Numbered from the stretch's first letter, positions 11,601-24,236 are shown. The stretch is 64,000 nt of DNA from Syngnathus acus (GCF_901709675.1 NC_051089.1:9919476-9983475); one strand, 5' to 3'. Notes: generated by a model not told the origin, from the letters alone. Numbers and translations are program-made.

Positions 11601-14600
11601 AATGACTATTTTTGCTGCACGTTTAAAACGGGACAAGGCAATACTTGGCAAACAAGGAAATGTTCTCTGGTGCTTGTTTTTGTTTTTAGGTTCCTCATCT
11701 GGAGCGTTTTCAGAGTCTACAAGGCTCACAGGCGACTTTAATTTTACTCTGATACCCGAGATCCTATTTGCAGTTTGCTTTATAACATAACTAAAAGTTG
11801 GATTAAGGGAGCAGCTGTCCAAATGCTCCCCCCCACACCCCATCCTTCCAAAATCGCCGTTACCTTGTCCACGTTTCCTTGGGAGCTGTGTTTTAATGGC
11901 AGTCTCCCTTCCTAGGCGTGGTACAGAATAGCCTTGCTCCCATTCACAAGTCTCTTGTGTTGATGTTGCCGTCACAAGAGACATGGCTGGAAGAAGGAAC
12001 ATGTTACTCTACATCTGATTGCATGTTACTGATAAGTGTGCAAGGAGCCTGCCTATTTAAGATTGTTGTCTGTTTGAATCCCCAGAACTTATAGAGAATG
12101 TGAAGTTGATACATAAACCAGTGTCTTTGCAGCCGAGAGGACTCGTCAACAAAGGAAACTGGTGCTACATCAACGCTGTATCCTTTTTGCCATCTGACGT
12201 TACAAATGTCTAATAACATAATTGACCCTTTTTCTTATTGGACAACTAAATGAGTGGTTGTGTGTTGTTTATTTTCCTTTTCATGCAACCGTTAGAAGTT
12301 GCTGTTTGAGTGTTTAATTGTTTACATTTTTTTTCCCCAGACTTGTTTAATTTGATCAGTGAGTTCCACCCATTTGAATTTATATTAGCATCAAATTGTA
12401 CATGTACTTAAAAGCCCACCTCCCCATTTTGGCCTCTTGCTGTTCTTTCACCTGATGGCAGAAAGTAAATGATTCAACTGTGCATCCACCCGTTGCCATT
12501 CATAGAACACAACTTGTACGTCATAACATACGCACACATAGTAAATTTTCTGACTCAATTGAAATGAGTTCATCAGTATTGACTGTTTTTGTCTTGTGGT
12601 GTGCCGTGAGATTTTTCTTATAAAATCTGTCCTTGGCTCAAAGTTTGGGAAGCGCTGATCTCATGAATCTTCAGTGATTTTTACTTTTCTCCCCTATGCC
12701 AGTTTTTCGTTCCTAACTCAAAGCCCTCAGACTCTTCAGGCCCTGATCGCATGTCCTCCCATGTATCACCTGATGAAGTCCATTCCTCTGCACAGTGAAA
12801 CACAGAGACCGTGCACTTCCACGCCCATGATAGACAACTTGTGAGCAACGTTGTTATCCGGCTATGCGCTTGAGTCTGGCTGTGCTTTGCTAACCAATGA
12901 TTGCCTTTTGTGTCTTAACTATCAAGTGTGAGGCTGGTGAATGAGTTCACAAACATGCCGGTGCCTGCTAAGCCAAAACCAGGTACGTGAGCTTTTTTTT
13001 TTTTTTTTTTCCTGAAGATGGTTTGACTTAATTTCTTCTCTTTGCAACACTGACCCCGAAGCGCTGTCCACAGGTGTCGGTGAAAAGCTGGTGAAAGACA
13101 TTCGTCCGGGCATCCCCTTTGAGCCAACGTACATCTACAGACTCCTCACGCTCATCAAGTCCAGTCTTTCGGAAAAGGTAAGCAGCCCCCAAGATATCTG
13201 ACGGAGTTATATCATGGTGTTGTGTATTTCCTTTTTACATGGTCTTTTGGACTCTTTGTACTGGAAGCCAGTGTTCTTAGTTTTTCCCAAAAGCACATTT
13301 TTAATTAGAATTCAACTAGATATGAAAATATAAGGGCTGGAAATGCTGAATCCTGCAATACTCCAAAGGTATTTTCTTGCTAATTGTATCAAAACACGAC
13401 AAATGTAATAGCGTCTGAGGGCACCCACAGCTTGACTCAAGAGTTTTCTATGACTCTAAGCATTCCTGGTGTGTTTTAATTGGTGCCCATGTGCTGCTAG
13501 GGTCGTCAGGAAGACGCAGAGGAGTATCTTGGCTTCATTCTTAACGGACTGCACGAGGAGATGCTGGCTTTGAAAAAACTAATCTCGCCTCAGGAAGAGA
13601 GTAAGCACCATTGCATGCTGGAAATAATTCAACGAATGAGAGATGATGAGGTGGCGTTTTTTTTTTTTTTAACAACACGCACACGATCGTCTTAAGTGTT
13701 TCCCCTCGTATTATTTTGAGCAGAAGCCCCCACCCCCAATGGCCCAGAATCCCCGCCAGGTGTGGAGGAAGACAACGCCGGCAAGGACGAAGACGGGAGC
13801 GAGGATGAGTGGGAGCAAGTTGGCCCTCGCAACAAGACTTCCATCACTCGCCAAGCTGACTTTGTCCGCACGCCCATTACTGACATATTTGGAGGACACA
13901 TTAGGTACGCGGACCAAACCAAAACGAAAATAGCGGTGCTGTTTCTGTGAATGTCTCATGGGAGTGAAGGCGTGTGGTATCCGCTCACAGACACACTTAA
14001 CCTCTGGCCCTCTTGAAAGGCAAGACCCAGAGTGGGTGAAGCTGGCCTTACTTAATAACACGTTCTTTGAGATTCGAGTCTGGCACAGGCCACATTTATT
14101 TTCTCAACATTGTTTGGAAGCAGAAAAATAGAACACGAGGGGGGTGTTTGTTCGTCTGCTCGTTCGCTCTTTATGCTTATTTTGGGCACTAGTGAATGTT
14201 AGTGTATTTTAGGCAAGAATTTTTTTGGGGTGAATTTTGGAGTGACCAAAAAAAAATTAGCTTGACGGGTATCCTGTTTTTAAAAGTAGTCTTTGATATG
14301 AAGAGGTTACATGTTACAAAAATACAGAAAATGAATTGGTCATGCCGATAATATAGCGGAAGCCAGAAACGACTTGAGACATTTTATTTTAGTGTATTTA
14401 AACATGTTAAGCAAAAAAACCTTAAGGGCATAGTGTACCATAGCGAGCACCCTAACATTTGCCATTAAGTTTCACCTGAAACAAAAAAAACCGAGTCATT
14501 GACATTCAAAGAGTGAATGCTTTTTAGGGACCCCCTGTAGATAATGTCATCCAGAAAGGCCACTCCTTTGTGTGTGGCCTGAGATGTTCTCTGACCTGAA

Positions 14601-16275
14601 ATTCTGCTTGTCCATCAGGTCGGTGGTGTATCAGCAAAACTCCAAGGAATCGGCCACACTGCAGCCCTTCTTTACGCTGCAGCTCGATATTCAGTCAGAG
14701 AAGGTCCGCACGGTCCAGGAGGCCCTGGAAACGCTGGTCGCCCGAGAGTCCGTGCAGGGCTACACTTCCAAGAGCAAGCAGGAGGTATGAAAGTACCGCC
14801 TCCACATGTGGCGGCTATGTGCTGTTAGACATCACACTGCTGCTACTATTCTTGGCTTCTACACTTAGTTTTAGTTGGGTCATTTGTTAGTCAATATCCT
14901 AACCAACCAATTCTGTTAATTTTTCACCCGAGTGGCCAAGATTTGTTGTTGTCCTCGACTGTTTTTGAACATCTGTTATGGTGGGGGTTCTCGCTACATT
15001 TTTGTGTTGATTTGAAGCTGCTCCAAATTGGTGTGTTAAATGCCTCCAAAAGACCAAGATGATTTACAAGCTTGGCGAGATCGAAATGTTCTCTTCTGTT
15101 CTCTTGCGTTGCCTTTGCTCTCTCATTTGTACCATTTTTTTATTAAGTTAGCTATGATGTTCCACGCTTATAAATCATGACATCCAAACTGTTTTTTTAT
15201 CTTGTTACCCTGACAATTAGCTTTTGTCCCACGTGTCAGATTGAGGTCAGCCGGAGGGTCACTCTGGAGGAGCTGCCCCCTGTCCTCGTGCTCCATCTCA
15301 AGAGATTTGTCTTTGAGAAGACCGGAGGCTGTCAAAAACTCAACAAGATCATTGAGTACCCCGTAGATCTGGAAATAAGCAAAGGTATGGCTCTTTAAAG
15401 TGACCGCAATTCTTGTAAAACTGTTCATATGTGAATTTTATTTTACCAGATGGCCCAATACTGTAAGTCAAATCTCGAGTGTAAAATCCTTTTATTTCAC
15501 GCCTATTTTCAAGCACCGACGTTCACGTTAGTGGCTGCCAATAAGGACGGCAATAGAGCAAGATGCAACTCATAAATTTTCCCCTCATGTTATGCAGACC
15601 TGCTGTCTTCTGGAGTGAAGAGCAAAGTTGTGAAAGGCCAAAGAACGTACAGACTCTTTGCAGGTGAGTTCAGTGGCTATGTTTGCTTTGAAAACAGAGA
15701 TTTTACCTTGTGTATATTTTATAACAAGCCAAATTTTTTTTTTTTTTGTAACAAGCAAACAGTGACTCACTAATAACAGTCGTGAGCATTTCAGTGCCAC
15801 TGTTTGGGTTTAGAAGGCTTCTAGTGCATGACACTAGTCTACAAGTTGGGCTTAGCAGAGTAGTTTACCGTACATGTAGGGTTTAATTGAGAGGTAGTAA
15901 GGCAAAAGTGGCACTAGTGGAAAGAAATTACTTTTAAAACTGTCTCCTCTAACTAGTTAGTACATGGACCTTAATATCTCCCAAATAAACAGCAAGCCAT
16001 GTAAATGTACTATTTACTACCTTGCTGAAGTTCAGAAACGAGTGAATAGGCTTTAAAAAGAAGTGGTTTGTCTTTGGTCCCCGGCAGTGGTCTATCACCA
16101 CGGGAACAGTGCGACAGGCGGTCACTATACCACGGATGTCTTCCACATCGGTCTTAACGGCTGGCTGCGCATCGACGACCAGGCGGTGAAGGTGATCAAC
16201 CAATACCTGGTGGTCAAGCAGATTGCTGAGCGCACCGCTTACCTGCTGTACTACCGCCGCGTTGACCTCTTGTAG
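2672..16275 (+). CDS. usp10: Ubiquitin-specific protease 10
   Basis: Cysteine deubiquitinase of the C19/USP family. In other vertebrates it binds G3BP in stress granules and removes ubiquitin from p53, AMPK and 40S ribosomal proteins. Coding exons: 2672-2692, 7181-7249, 7501-7546, 8142-8201, 9777-10958, 12086-12177, 12731-12840, 12927-12982, 13062-13177, 13501-13600, 13724-13904, 14619-14784, 15240-15384, 15598-15663, 16088-16275. Phases join without a break to 865 aa (human 798). Residues 8-13 YIFGEF match the G3BP-binding FGDF motif. Residues 97-109 ([12 protein letters not shown]) match a PAM2 motif. A basic block [18 protein letters not shown] lies near 166. The protease domain is about 480-862: Cys box [10 protein letters not shown] with Cys486, His box GGHYTTD with His816, and candidate acid Asp833/834 in RIDD. 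Start chosen for A at -3, G at +4 and alignment to the family N terminus. Exons 4, 9 and 11 have alternative acceptors. All splice sites are GT-AG; intron 6 is U12-type. Confidence 0.95.
2693..7180 (+). other. usp10: USP10 intron 1
   Basis: 4.5-kb first intron starting GTAGTT and ending CTCTGCAG. It holds a purine run near 4508-4540 and a CpG-richer segment at about 6080-6420 that could be a regulatory element or alternative promoter. No coding exon recognised. Confidence 0.7.
8202..9776 (+). other. usp10: USP10 intron 4
   Basis: 1.6-kb intron (GTGAGT...TTTCAG), largely made of a degenerate Tc1-like element (9019-9663) and T-runs. No extra exon recognised. Confidence 0.75.
9019..9663 (-). 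mobile_element. Degenerate Tc1/mariner-like element with inverted ends
   Basis: The left end 9019-9041 (TGCATCTCAATAAATAAGAA...) is mirrored at 9641-9663 (...TTTATTGAGATGCA). This terminal sequence belongs to a common fish Tc1-like family as I recall it. On the minus strand the right part also reads ATTGCTTACAGCTACCAAAA, matching the 5' flank of that family, so the family's 5' end is at the right. No intact transposase remains. Confidence 0.65.
10959..12085 (+). other. usp10: USP10 intron 5
   Basis: 1.1-kb intron between GTATTC and CCCCAG. It has a CTCF-like 14-mer CCACTTGATGGCAG at 11361-11374. Open frames inside have no recognisable domain. Confidence 0.75.
12178..12730 (+). other. usp10: U12-type (minor spliceosome) intron 6 of USP10
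   Basis: The donor reads GTATCCTTTT, matching the U12 consensus RTATCCTTT exactly. The acceptor region carries TTCCTAAC at 12710-12717, a near-consensus U12 branch site with its A about 14 nt before the terminal AG. There is little polypyrimidine tract between branch site and AG. The intron lies between the catalytic-cysteine exon (ending YINA) and the next exon (TLQAL), phase 0. Confidence 0.85.
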
Positions 16276-16326
16276 GCGCGCACGCACGCACACACACACA
16301 CACACACCACATACACACACGCGCAT
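16276..16326. repeat. usp10: CA-rich microsatellite
   Basis: Interrupted CA repeat with GCGC ends, directly after the USP10 stop codon and so probably in the 3' UTR. Confidence 0.9.
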
Positions 16327-17966
16327 GCACATCAGCAATGGAGCAAGCGACATGCATACACTCACAAATACATAACCAACACAGATCCCCCTCATCTTAC
16401 ACGTGACACACGCAAACACATGTGGAACATATGATGAACAGGAACACTGCCCGACTTTGTTCTCTTGCAAGATTTTCCTCCTCTTCCCTCGTGTCCTTGC
16501 TTCCTTGAGAGCCAGCTTTTCCAGCACCTCTTCCCAAGTGGAGACACAAGTTGCATTCACCAAGAATTCCTTGCAACGGCTCGCTTTTCTCTGTGCACAA
16601 CTGCTGTCGGTTTATGTTCTTCTCGAGAAAAAAAAAAAAAAGAAAGGTGAAAGATGAGGCAGTTCAGATGAAGAACTGCAAAATGCACCGCTGGGGTGTC
16701 TTCTCTCCCGAAATTATCAGTGTTGGCCTTTTTCATGAGGAGAACCACAGCGAAAAGGCCCGTTTTTGAATGAGCCCATTGACCAGGCCTAGCACCAGCA
16801 TCAACATCCTCTTCATCACCACCACCATCGTCATCATCCCCCCTCCCCTCCAAGACTCCTCGTCTCCTTTCCTCATCCAGGTTGAGCCCTCACACAGTGA
16901 GGACTGGGCTACACGGAATCTGAAGTGAACACTCTTTGGCTCTTTACGTCTACACCGTATCTAAGCAGTCTTTATTGCGCTTTAGAATTTAAGATAAGCT
17001 TTCTGTGCACAAAGTTTAAATTGATGATGATTACGTGGCAGGCATATTTGCAATTATTTAGACTTAAATTGTCAACAACAAAAAAGAAACATGCAGTCCT
17101 GAAGGACTTGGCCTGTTTTTAGATTGTTTGCACTGGAGATGGCAACTAATCAAAAGATAGATTCCGCTGCAAGCGCCCCTTGTTTACTTTGTGCGTTTCT
17201 TGTTCAATCCATTTACCGTCTCTTTTGTCGCCCCTGGGTTCAGGTGGCTCCTTAGTATGTCTGAGCCACACAGCACCCATCCAACTCCCCTCAAAAACTC
17301 AGCTGTGGGGGCCAGGGGAGGGCAGCCTTCGGTTCAATCTGTGATCTTTTCCCCACCCAAATGGGGCAAACACATTTGAAGTGACACGGTAGACCCCCTT
17401 GTGTCTGCGGTGCGTTGAAGGGTGCAAAAGAAAGTAGGTGACACCAGTGCTTGGACGTGTGCACGCACATACACAAATAGAGATAGTGTTAGCTTTTGTT
17501 GATTTTTTTTTTCTTTTTCTTTTTTTTCTTTTTTTTTTGCATAATACATTGATTGTGATGATTTTTGTTTGTTCACGCTACTAAAATGTTAATTTTTGTT
17601 TCGGTCACTCATTGGATGGTCCCACCTTCATGCTCCCCTCTGACTTGGGTTTGTTTAAATTGGATGTTTTCAGAAGAAAAGACAGGTCACAGCATAACTT
17701 TGAATAAAGATGAAGTAGTTCCTTTGCTCCATACTTTTTTCATTTTCTGTCACTCGCACAACCACTTTCACCAACATCTCATCTTGCACAAAGCACCCAA
17801 CTCGATGCTTTATTTAAGTGCACTCCATTCCCCCATATCATGTCTCTGTAAAGTGAAGACATTTTTTGCAAGAGCACTGTCAACAACCCCGGCAAATTTG
17901 AATGATTTGATGAAATGGTAAGTTTGAAACACTGTAAAAAATAGTTTATGCAACTTAGTGTATTAG

Positions 17967-18285
17967 ACCTAAATCTCGATTTTACTAACTTAGATCCTAC
18001 ATGACTTTATGTCTAACGCAGGTTGGTCATGGATCCAAATATTATTACATTTTCAAGTAGTATTTTAAACAATAAAATGTCAACCGACTTCCATGTGTGT
18101 CGAGCAAACTGACCCCCTTGGCTGCCCAACAACATGCCTGACTTAAATTAACGCAACAAAGAACCCCTTAGGCTGCCTAAAAACATGCCTCTAAAAAAAC
18201 AAGACTTTCTATACAACACTCTTTCGAGGTTAACGCGACTCACAAATTCCGGACCCCAAAGTTTGTGTAAAATCGAGATTTAGGT
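17967..18285. repeat. Inverted-repeat (MITE-like) segment
   Basis: A perfect 19-bp inverted pair, ACCTAAATCTCGATTTTAC at 17967-17985 and its reverse complement at 18267-18285, bounds about 280 bp. Inside, two diverged direct copies (about 18112 and 18164) share CCCCTT, GGCTGCC and ACATGCCT. No target duplication was found, so the true ends may lie further out. Confidence 0.6.
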
Positions 18286-18829
18286 ATATTTTACCCCAAC
18301 AATCCCTACATGTTAATATATCAGGTGCATTTCTGCTATCGTCCAAATCTCTGATTTCACTTTACAGGGCCTTTTCATTAAGACCAGGTCGCGCCTGAAT
18401 TCAACACTTAATAATTTAGTGGATCTTGATGTGTTAATGTCATTCCACTTACATGTTTTTTAACGTTTAAAACGGTTGCCAACTAAACCAAAGGACATCA
18501 TATTGGATCCCCCTGCTTATTTGAAAACTTGTGGCCTGTCTTCATCTCCTACGTTCAAATTGTGCTGCAAGCTTTGTTGTGATTCCTCCCCAAACTGTGA
18601 CATGGATCTTTATTTGCGTATTTATTCCTCCAACAAGAATGTCAGGACGTTTGGACTATGAAACGGACAATGTGAGCTTTCCGGTTGCTTAATGTGTGTC
18701 TTCGGTATGAGCTCCTAACACTGTTTGTCTGCTGGAGTTATACAACAATCTCTTTTGTCTTTTGAATTTCGGGCCTCCGCCATTCTGTTTTGTTTGTTGT
18801 TCGAATAAAGGATTGTGCAAAAAGCGGTT

Positions 18830-21480
18830 TGCTAATAATGACATGGAGAGACAGCCGTCTTGTCGTCTTTCAAATCCCCTGCAACAGACACGAACAAGGT
18901 TGAGTCGGCTTGGGGCGCGCGCTGTCAACATGTGGTGTTTGTAGCAGGTTGGCGACTGTGGTGGGACTGGCTTGCCTCGCAGTGCGCTCGCTCCTGCGGC
19001 GCAGCTCGCCCCGACATAATGGAAAGCAGACCCGTCATTGAAAAATCTGCTGGCTCTGCTTGTTTTCAATCCCTCCTTCCCCTAGAAAACTAGGCCGTCC
19101 TCAAAAACGTGAACGCTTTCCTCAGCGGAAGATCGCCAACACTTGTCAAGTGGAATAGAAAACTTGCCTTTGACTAGTATGACATTTCTGCACACTAGTA
19201 GATATTATAGTTTTTGTCCTCTACGCAAAACTGCAACAGTTGACATCTGCATATACACATTCTTAACGTGGATCATACCGGCAACATTCGCCACTGGTCT
19301 TTAATCCGTAAATGGACACAAGCACATTTTGTGCTTTAATTAGAATAGGTAGTCAAACTGTCTTCTTTATCATGCTGTTAACCAAGCAATATCACGCAAG
19401 GATTGATGGTCATTGCTTTTCAAAGTAAATGCAGATGCAGATTTTAATGCATTCCGTCACGGGATGAATGGATGGATCCGATTATTGGATTATATGTAAG
19501 TCTCAGCAAGAAACCAACTCTTAACATTTGTAGCGCAAGACCCCCGCTGCTTTCCTCTCAAGTCTGTTAGCTGCGGTAGAATTTTGTCAAAAGTGACCTC
19601 ATGGCATCACCATGTACCATTCTTAATAAAATACAGGGCCACAATCCTAAACATACATGAGCGGCGTGACCGGGACGCCCCGTGCTGTAAGCTTTGGAGA
19701 CAGATTTGTAACCTTGGGCTCTCGTGTGAAGGCCATATTGTTCTGTACGCTCCCCAGCGCCTGCTTCCAAATGCACCTAGGGAGGCCTTTTGAACTCAGC
19801 ATGCGTGTCAAGCGTGCTTCCAATGACATTGCGCATGCTTGTGCCAGTGAAGCTGTCAGCCTAAATTCAAGCGCTACGTGAATAATTACAGGCCGTTGAA
19901 GCCATTCTATTCTAATATTCATAGTCGGACCACCATGGCCTTGAAGTTGCCATCTCATTTGACTCCGAGTGGCCGCAAAAAAGCCTTCCAAAGTCTCAAA
20001 TGTACCACAAGGAAGCCTACGGGGGGTTCGCATGTATGAAAGCCGAGCGAGTCGTTTATTATAATGGAGCCCGTTTTGGTAAAAGAATGTCTTCCATCTG
20101 AAACGTGTAGTAGTAAGTGCCCCAAATGTTACAAAGCCATTAATCAGTTCAACCGATACATTGTTGATACATTAATATGGGTCAAGGTCAGCCATTTTGC
20201 CTTTTTGCATCATCTCTGACCACAGGTGATGCACATAAAATCAAAAGAATCCTTAAAGTCGCTCAACCTTGTGTTGTCATGCGACCAGCGCAGACATTTC
20301 AATGCCCTTCTGCGGTTTGTTTTGCTAATCAGCCTCATGTTCCGTACGCCTTCTTCATTTAGTCTCTCGGCTGCTTTGCTCCCTACTGCACCTCGCGTGT
20401 GTGCGTCATGTTTCGAGGTTCTGCAAACCACCTCCGGCTTCTATCTAAATAAACGCTCGCTGTAATACTTATGGAGTACAGTATGCCTGTGCACGCGTGT
20501 GTGTGATGGTGGTTCCGACTTGAACGCCACAAAGAAAAACAGTAAGCCCACCTGCTTATGGTTATATAACATCAGAAGAGTTTCCACTGAAACCGTATGA
20601 ATTATGTATTAGAGTGTATACTGTACAAAATACAGGACGCTCCTCATCCAGTGAGAGGAAGTACAAAGAACAAATACTTCAGTGGAGTTAAGTAGATATT
20701 TTGGGGGGTTATTTTTCTTTATTTTTCTGATGACTTTAAAAATTTCAAAATTTCTACTCTTACTTTTTTTCAACATCCATGAATGTAAAGATGAAAAGTA
20801 ACTTAAGAGAGTTATATTCGACTGCAGTTGAGATCTAGTATAAGGATTTTCAACAAATCTTAACTGGATGGCTTCTGTTTTTTTTAGAGTAAACCAATTG
20901 GGACACACACACGCACACACACATACACACTTCACCCCCATAATCAATAAAAAAAATCAATCAGGCAAGGCCTTTTATCTCCTTCTGAATCATCTTATTT
21001 TTATCTTAGTAAGCCAATTTGTATGGTTCCATGCCATGGAAGAATTTGAGGAATGGACATTTTTCTTCCAAGGCCTTAAAGGCCTGCTTGGAGGAGTTTG
21101 GTGTGACTGAGTGAACAAAAGAAATCCCCACAGACGCACTCCAACATCTTGAACAAAATGTTCCTATGAAGAGTGGTAGCTGTTCAAATAGCTGCAAATG
21201 ATGGACACCAACTTCACCTTTCCATTCCCTGTCCCTTTGGTCAATTGGTCAACTACCAATATTTGTACCAGTGACTGCTTATCTAAAAAAAAGTATCCGA
21301 TACTACACACCAATGCCGTCAACTGTGTCTCTTCTGTTTATATTCTAAAGTCATAGACGACACTTTCATAAAGTTGTTCGTCTGGATTTGAAGAGTAAAG
21401 CATCTTTGTGTGGTTGCACACGTGTGAGCAACACCGAGTCAGCCAAACTCCACTCAGGGCTGCTGATCCAGCTGCGCGAC
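18830..21480. other. USP10-CRISPLD2 intergenic region
   Basis: Mixed-composition DNA with a GC-richer patch around 18900-19020 and an interrupted CA repeat near 20903-20931. No reading frame resembles a known protein. Confidence 0.6.
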
Positions 21481-21532
21481 TCATTTGTCAGTATGATGAT
21501 CAACATTATTTGTAGTTTTCCCTTCTGACGTG

Positions 21533-21551
21533 AGGCTGCTGCTGCTGCTGC
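21533..21551. repeat. GCT trinucleotide run
   Basis: Short CTG/CAG-type run about 110 bp upstream of the CRISPLD2 TATA box. Confidence 0.8.
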
Positions 21552-21660
21552 TCGTGTGCATGCTGAGCCAGGAACATTTCAGGGAGGCTGGTGTGGGGGA
21601 GGATCCCCCCCCCTCTTCTCCCTTCCATTCCCCTCCTCTGATCCTGAGTGGTCCTTTCCC

Positions 21661-21669
21661 TATATAAGG
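21661..21669 (+). promoter_or_regulatory. crispld2: TATA box of CRISPLD2 distal promoter
   Basis: TATATAAGG preceded by a pyrimidine/CCCCTCC-rich stretch. A start about 25-30 bp downstream would give a non-coding first exon that ends at a good donor at 21787/21788. Confidence 0.65.
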
Positions 21670-21691
21670 CTCCCGAAGCCGCTTTGACTGT

Positions 21692-21787
21692 AGATGCACA
21701 CCCCGCGTGCAGGCAACTCTCGGCAGATCCTCACGGGAATACAAGACAACCCTCAAGCAAGTGAATTGTGACAGAAGACAAGCAGAG
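21692..21787 (+). other. crispld2: Putative non-coding exon 1 of CRISPLD2
   Basis: Placed between the predicted start below the TATA box and the donor AGCAGAG|GTGAGA. It has no in-frame path to the protein. CRISPLD2 in other vertebrates also starts with an untranslated exon. The 5' end is approximate. Confidence 0.6.
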
Positions 21788-24209
21788 GTGAGATAACAGT
21801 TTTTTTCTTGTTGCCTAAATCTGCTTTGAGAGTCTCCCCCCCTTCATATCAGTTTTGTCTGACTATTCCTTTATTGAATATTTTAAACAGAGACGAAACT
21901 TGATTCTACGACTTCCACATCTGTCATTAATTCTTCTGTATATCATTCTTAGGCACTTTGATTGACAAGTAAACAGACTAAGCGCGCCAGTGCCATTGTG
22001 ATTGCCATGACAGAACTAGATAAAAAAACTGATGAATGACATTATGTGATTATCCATTCAATTCTCACCCTGACAGAATTTATATCTCGAACTAATCACA
22101 TGTCAAGGCTATCAAATGTATTTTATGCAAACAGTGTTTCACTCAGTCACCAAAGATGGTTTCTTGTCTGAAAAAGATAGATGGAAGGATGTAGACAGAT
22201 AGTGGAGATTGATACGTATATTCATCCAGTGAGGAAAATGAAATCTATTGACACTGATGTATAATAGAAAATGAGGTATAAATATGGAAAATAAAGTAAA
22301 CAGTGTCCACACTTCTTCCACCATTTTGCTTATGACAAGACAAAAATTGGTCTAAAACACATGAGTCAGGACATTTAAAAGATCGGCAGCGGGCCGCAAA
22401 ATTGCTCCAAGGCCACATTTTGGACACCAATTGAAATTGATTGTCCTTACTTTATGTCTTACTGCATACATGCAATCCATCCATCCTATTGACAATCAGT
22501 GACAGAAGTAGAGTTGACATGCAAGTGTCGGGCTGAGGTGAAGTAAAGGTCAGCCTCACCCCTCTCCGCAGAGTTCTCAAGGGGCCGGAATACCTGAAGC
22601 GTCCATGTATTTTCGCCCCATCTGTCACACGGGGGTCTAAAATTCAGGAAAGCCATGAGAAGAGCCCGGACAGTGTAGCCGCTCTCGGTTGAGTGTGAGC
22701 AGCAGCGGCAGGGTGTGGCCGTCGATGCCTGTTGCCTGGCTCGGCTGCCCCTGGCACGGCGTGTTGACACAGAGCCGGTGCCAGACCTCAAGCCGCCTCT
22801 TTGCAGCCAGGGAGAAAGAGGTGAAGGGATTCAAGGATAAGGAGCGAAGCAGTGCGTGTTTATTTTCCTCTCGGTTCACACGGACCCGTTGCACCTTTCT
22901 CGCTTTATTTGAACAAGTCCTCCCTCTTGTTAGACATTAAATCATTATTGGCCGCAACATTAGCGACAAAATTAGAACCAATACTCAGCTTTACTAAAAA
23001 GTAAAGAAAGAACAAGCCTATCCATGATTAGAATGTTCAGCTTTCATTGAGTGACAGGTGTTCAAATTGTAGTCATAGTGTGGACTTTTCAAATCTAAGA
23101 TTAATTATCATTAGTTTTTATCTTTAAGAAATACATTTTTTATGTGCTTGTTTGATAGGATCTCATTGGATTGTACAATTGTACATAATAGTGTGTTCTT
23201 TGATAATTACAGTTTGTACTTGTGCCGCTGGTGCTTTTAGGATATTTCATTATTAATTGCATACTACCGTTTAGCATTCAGTTAGGTGATTAGTAAAACT
23301 GGTATAGTGGTTCCTTTGAGACAGTGGTTCTTTGAGATATGAGTTGAATTTGTTTTGCGACACGACTAGTAACTCAAAACTCAGATGTCAAATCATCGCT
23401 CCCTATGGAAATGAATGGAAATGCCATTAATCTGTTCCAGCTCTCCAAAAAACAACATTTTCATAATGTGACTCTTAAAAAGGAAAATATCACTATTTCA
23501 TGCAATATATGAAAACACAGTGATGACGTAATTAAATTGAATATCAAGAATTAAACAGTTTCTTGGGAAACAGTTGCTTCCATTGGACATTGTGTACATT
23601 GTGCATCGTGTTCTGGTGTGTCCGACTTGGCCACCTGGGGGCAGTGTGATACAAAAATATGGATATACATGAAGGTGACTCTACTTCTCACTAAACTGCA
23701 GTAATATTAATCATTCTTTGCAGAAGATAAAGAATATGTGATTATTCTATTCTATTCTCCATGTGTTGCGCCACTGTTGGTGTTCAAATAAAGTATTGCA
23801 ACGTCGCCCATTATAAGTTAGAATCAAGGTAGAGGACTTTTTTAGCTTCTGTTTTTTTCTGCATTTTCCTTGGAAAGTGATCTTGGAACTTAATGACACA
23901 TCAGATGTTCATTCTTTGAGCATCGTTTGTGGAAACCAGTGGCATAGTAATCTAGATTCCAGTTAAAAAACTGATGTCATTTGACTTTAAAAAGACATTT
24001 ATTTATGATGCTCATGATGGCGATGACATGATGTTTGAGTCATTGGTGCATTCATCCTATTGTCACATTACGCATAATAGCTTAGCAGCAATTTGGCATA
24101 CTGTGATGCAGTAAAAGAGGAAGTGTAAGAAATGTGTACTCAGTTCACTGTTGTAATCTGTACTCCCACAACAGGGAGAAACTGATGATAAAATGTTCCC
24201 TCTCGGCAG
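21788..24209 (+). other. crispld2: CRISPLD2 intron 1
   Basis: 2.4-kb intron ending CTCTCGGCAG. It contains a copy of a dispersed repeat (23296-23690) with a CTCF-like core. No coding exon recognised. Confidence 0.65.
23296..23690 (+). repeat. Dispersed repeat family, copy 1
   Basis: Contains GAGATATGAGTTGAATTTGT, GAAATGAATGGAAATGCC and TTAATCTGTTCCAGC, then an AT-rich middle and CCACCTGGGGGCAGTGTG at its end. The same order of blocks occurs near 50490-50785, and a partial copy near 26849-26945. It resembles a widespread fish repeat with CGTATCTCAAA-type motifs; class not determined. Confidence 0.6.
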
Positions 24210-24236
24210 GTTGTGTCAGGACCAGCTCCCCTCACA

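Larger units (their letters stand above)
16276..18825 (+). other. usp10: USP10 3' untranslated region (end uncertain)
   Basis: Non-coding DNA after the TAG stop. AATAAA signals lie at 17703-17708, 18071-18076 and 18804-18809. The first would give a UTR of about 1.45 kb, the last about 2.5 kb; the sequence does not decide. It contains a CA/GC dinucleotide run just after the stop and an inverted-repeat element at 17967-18285. Confidence 0.55.
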
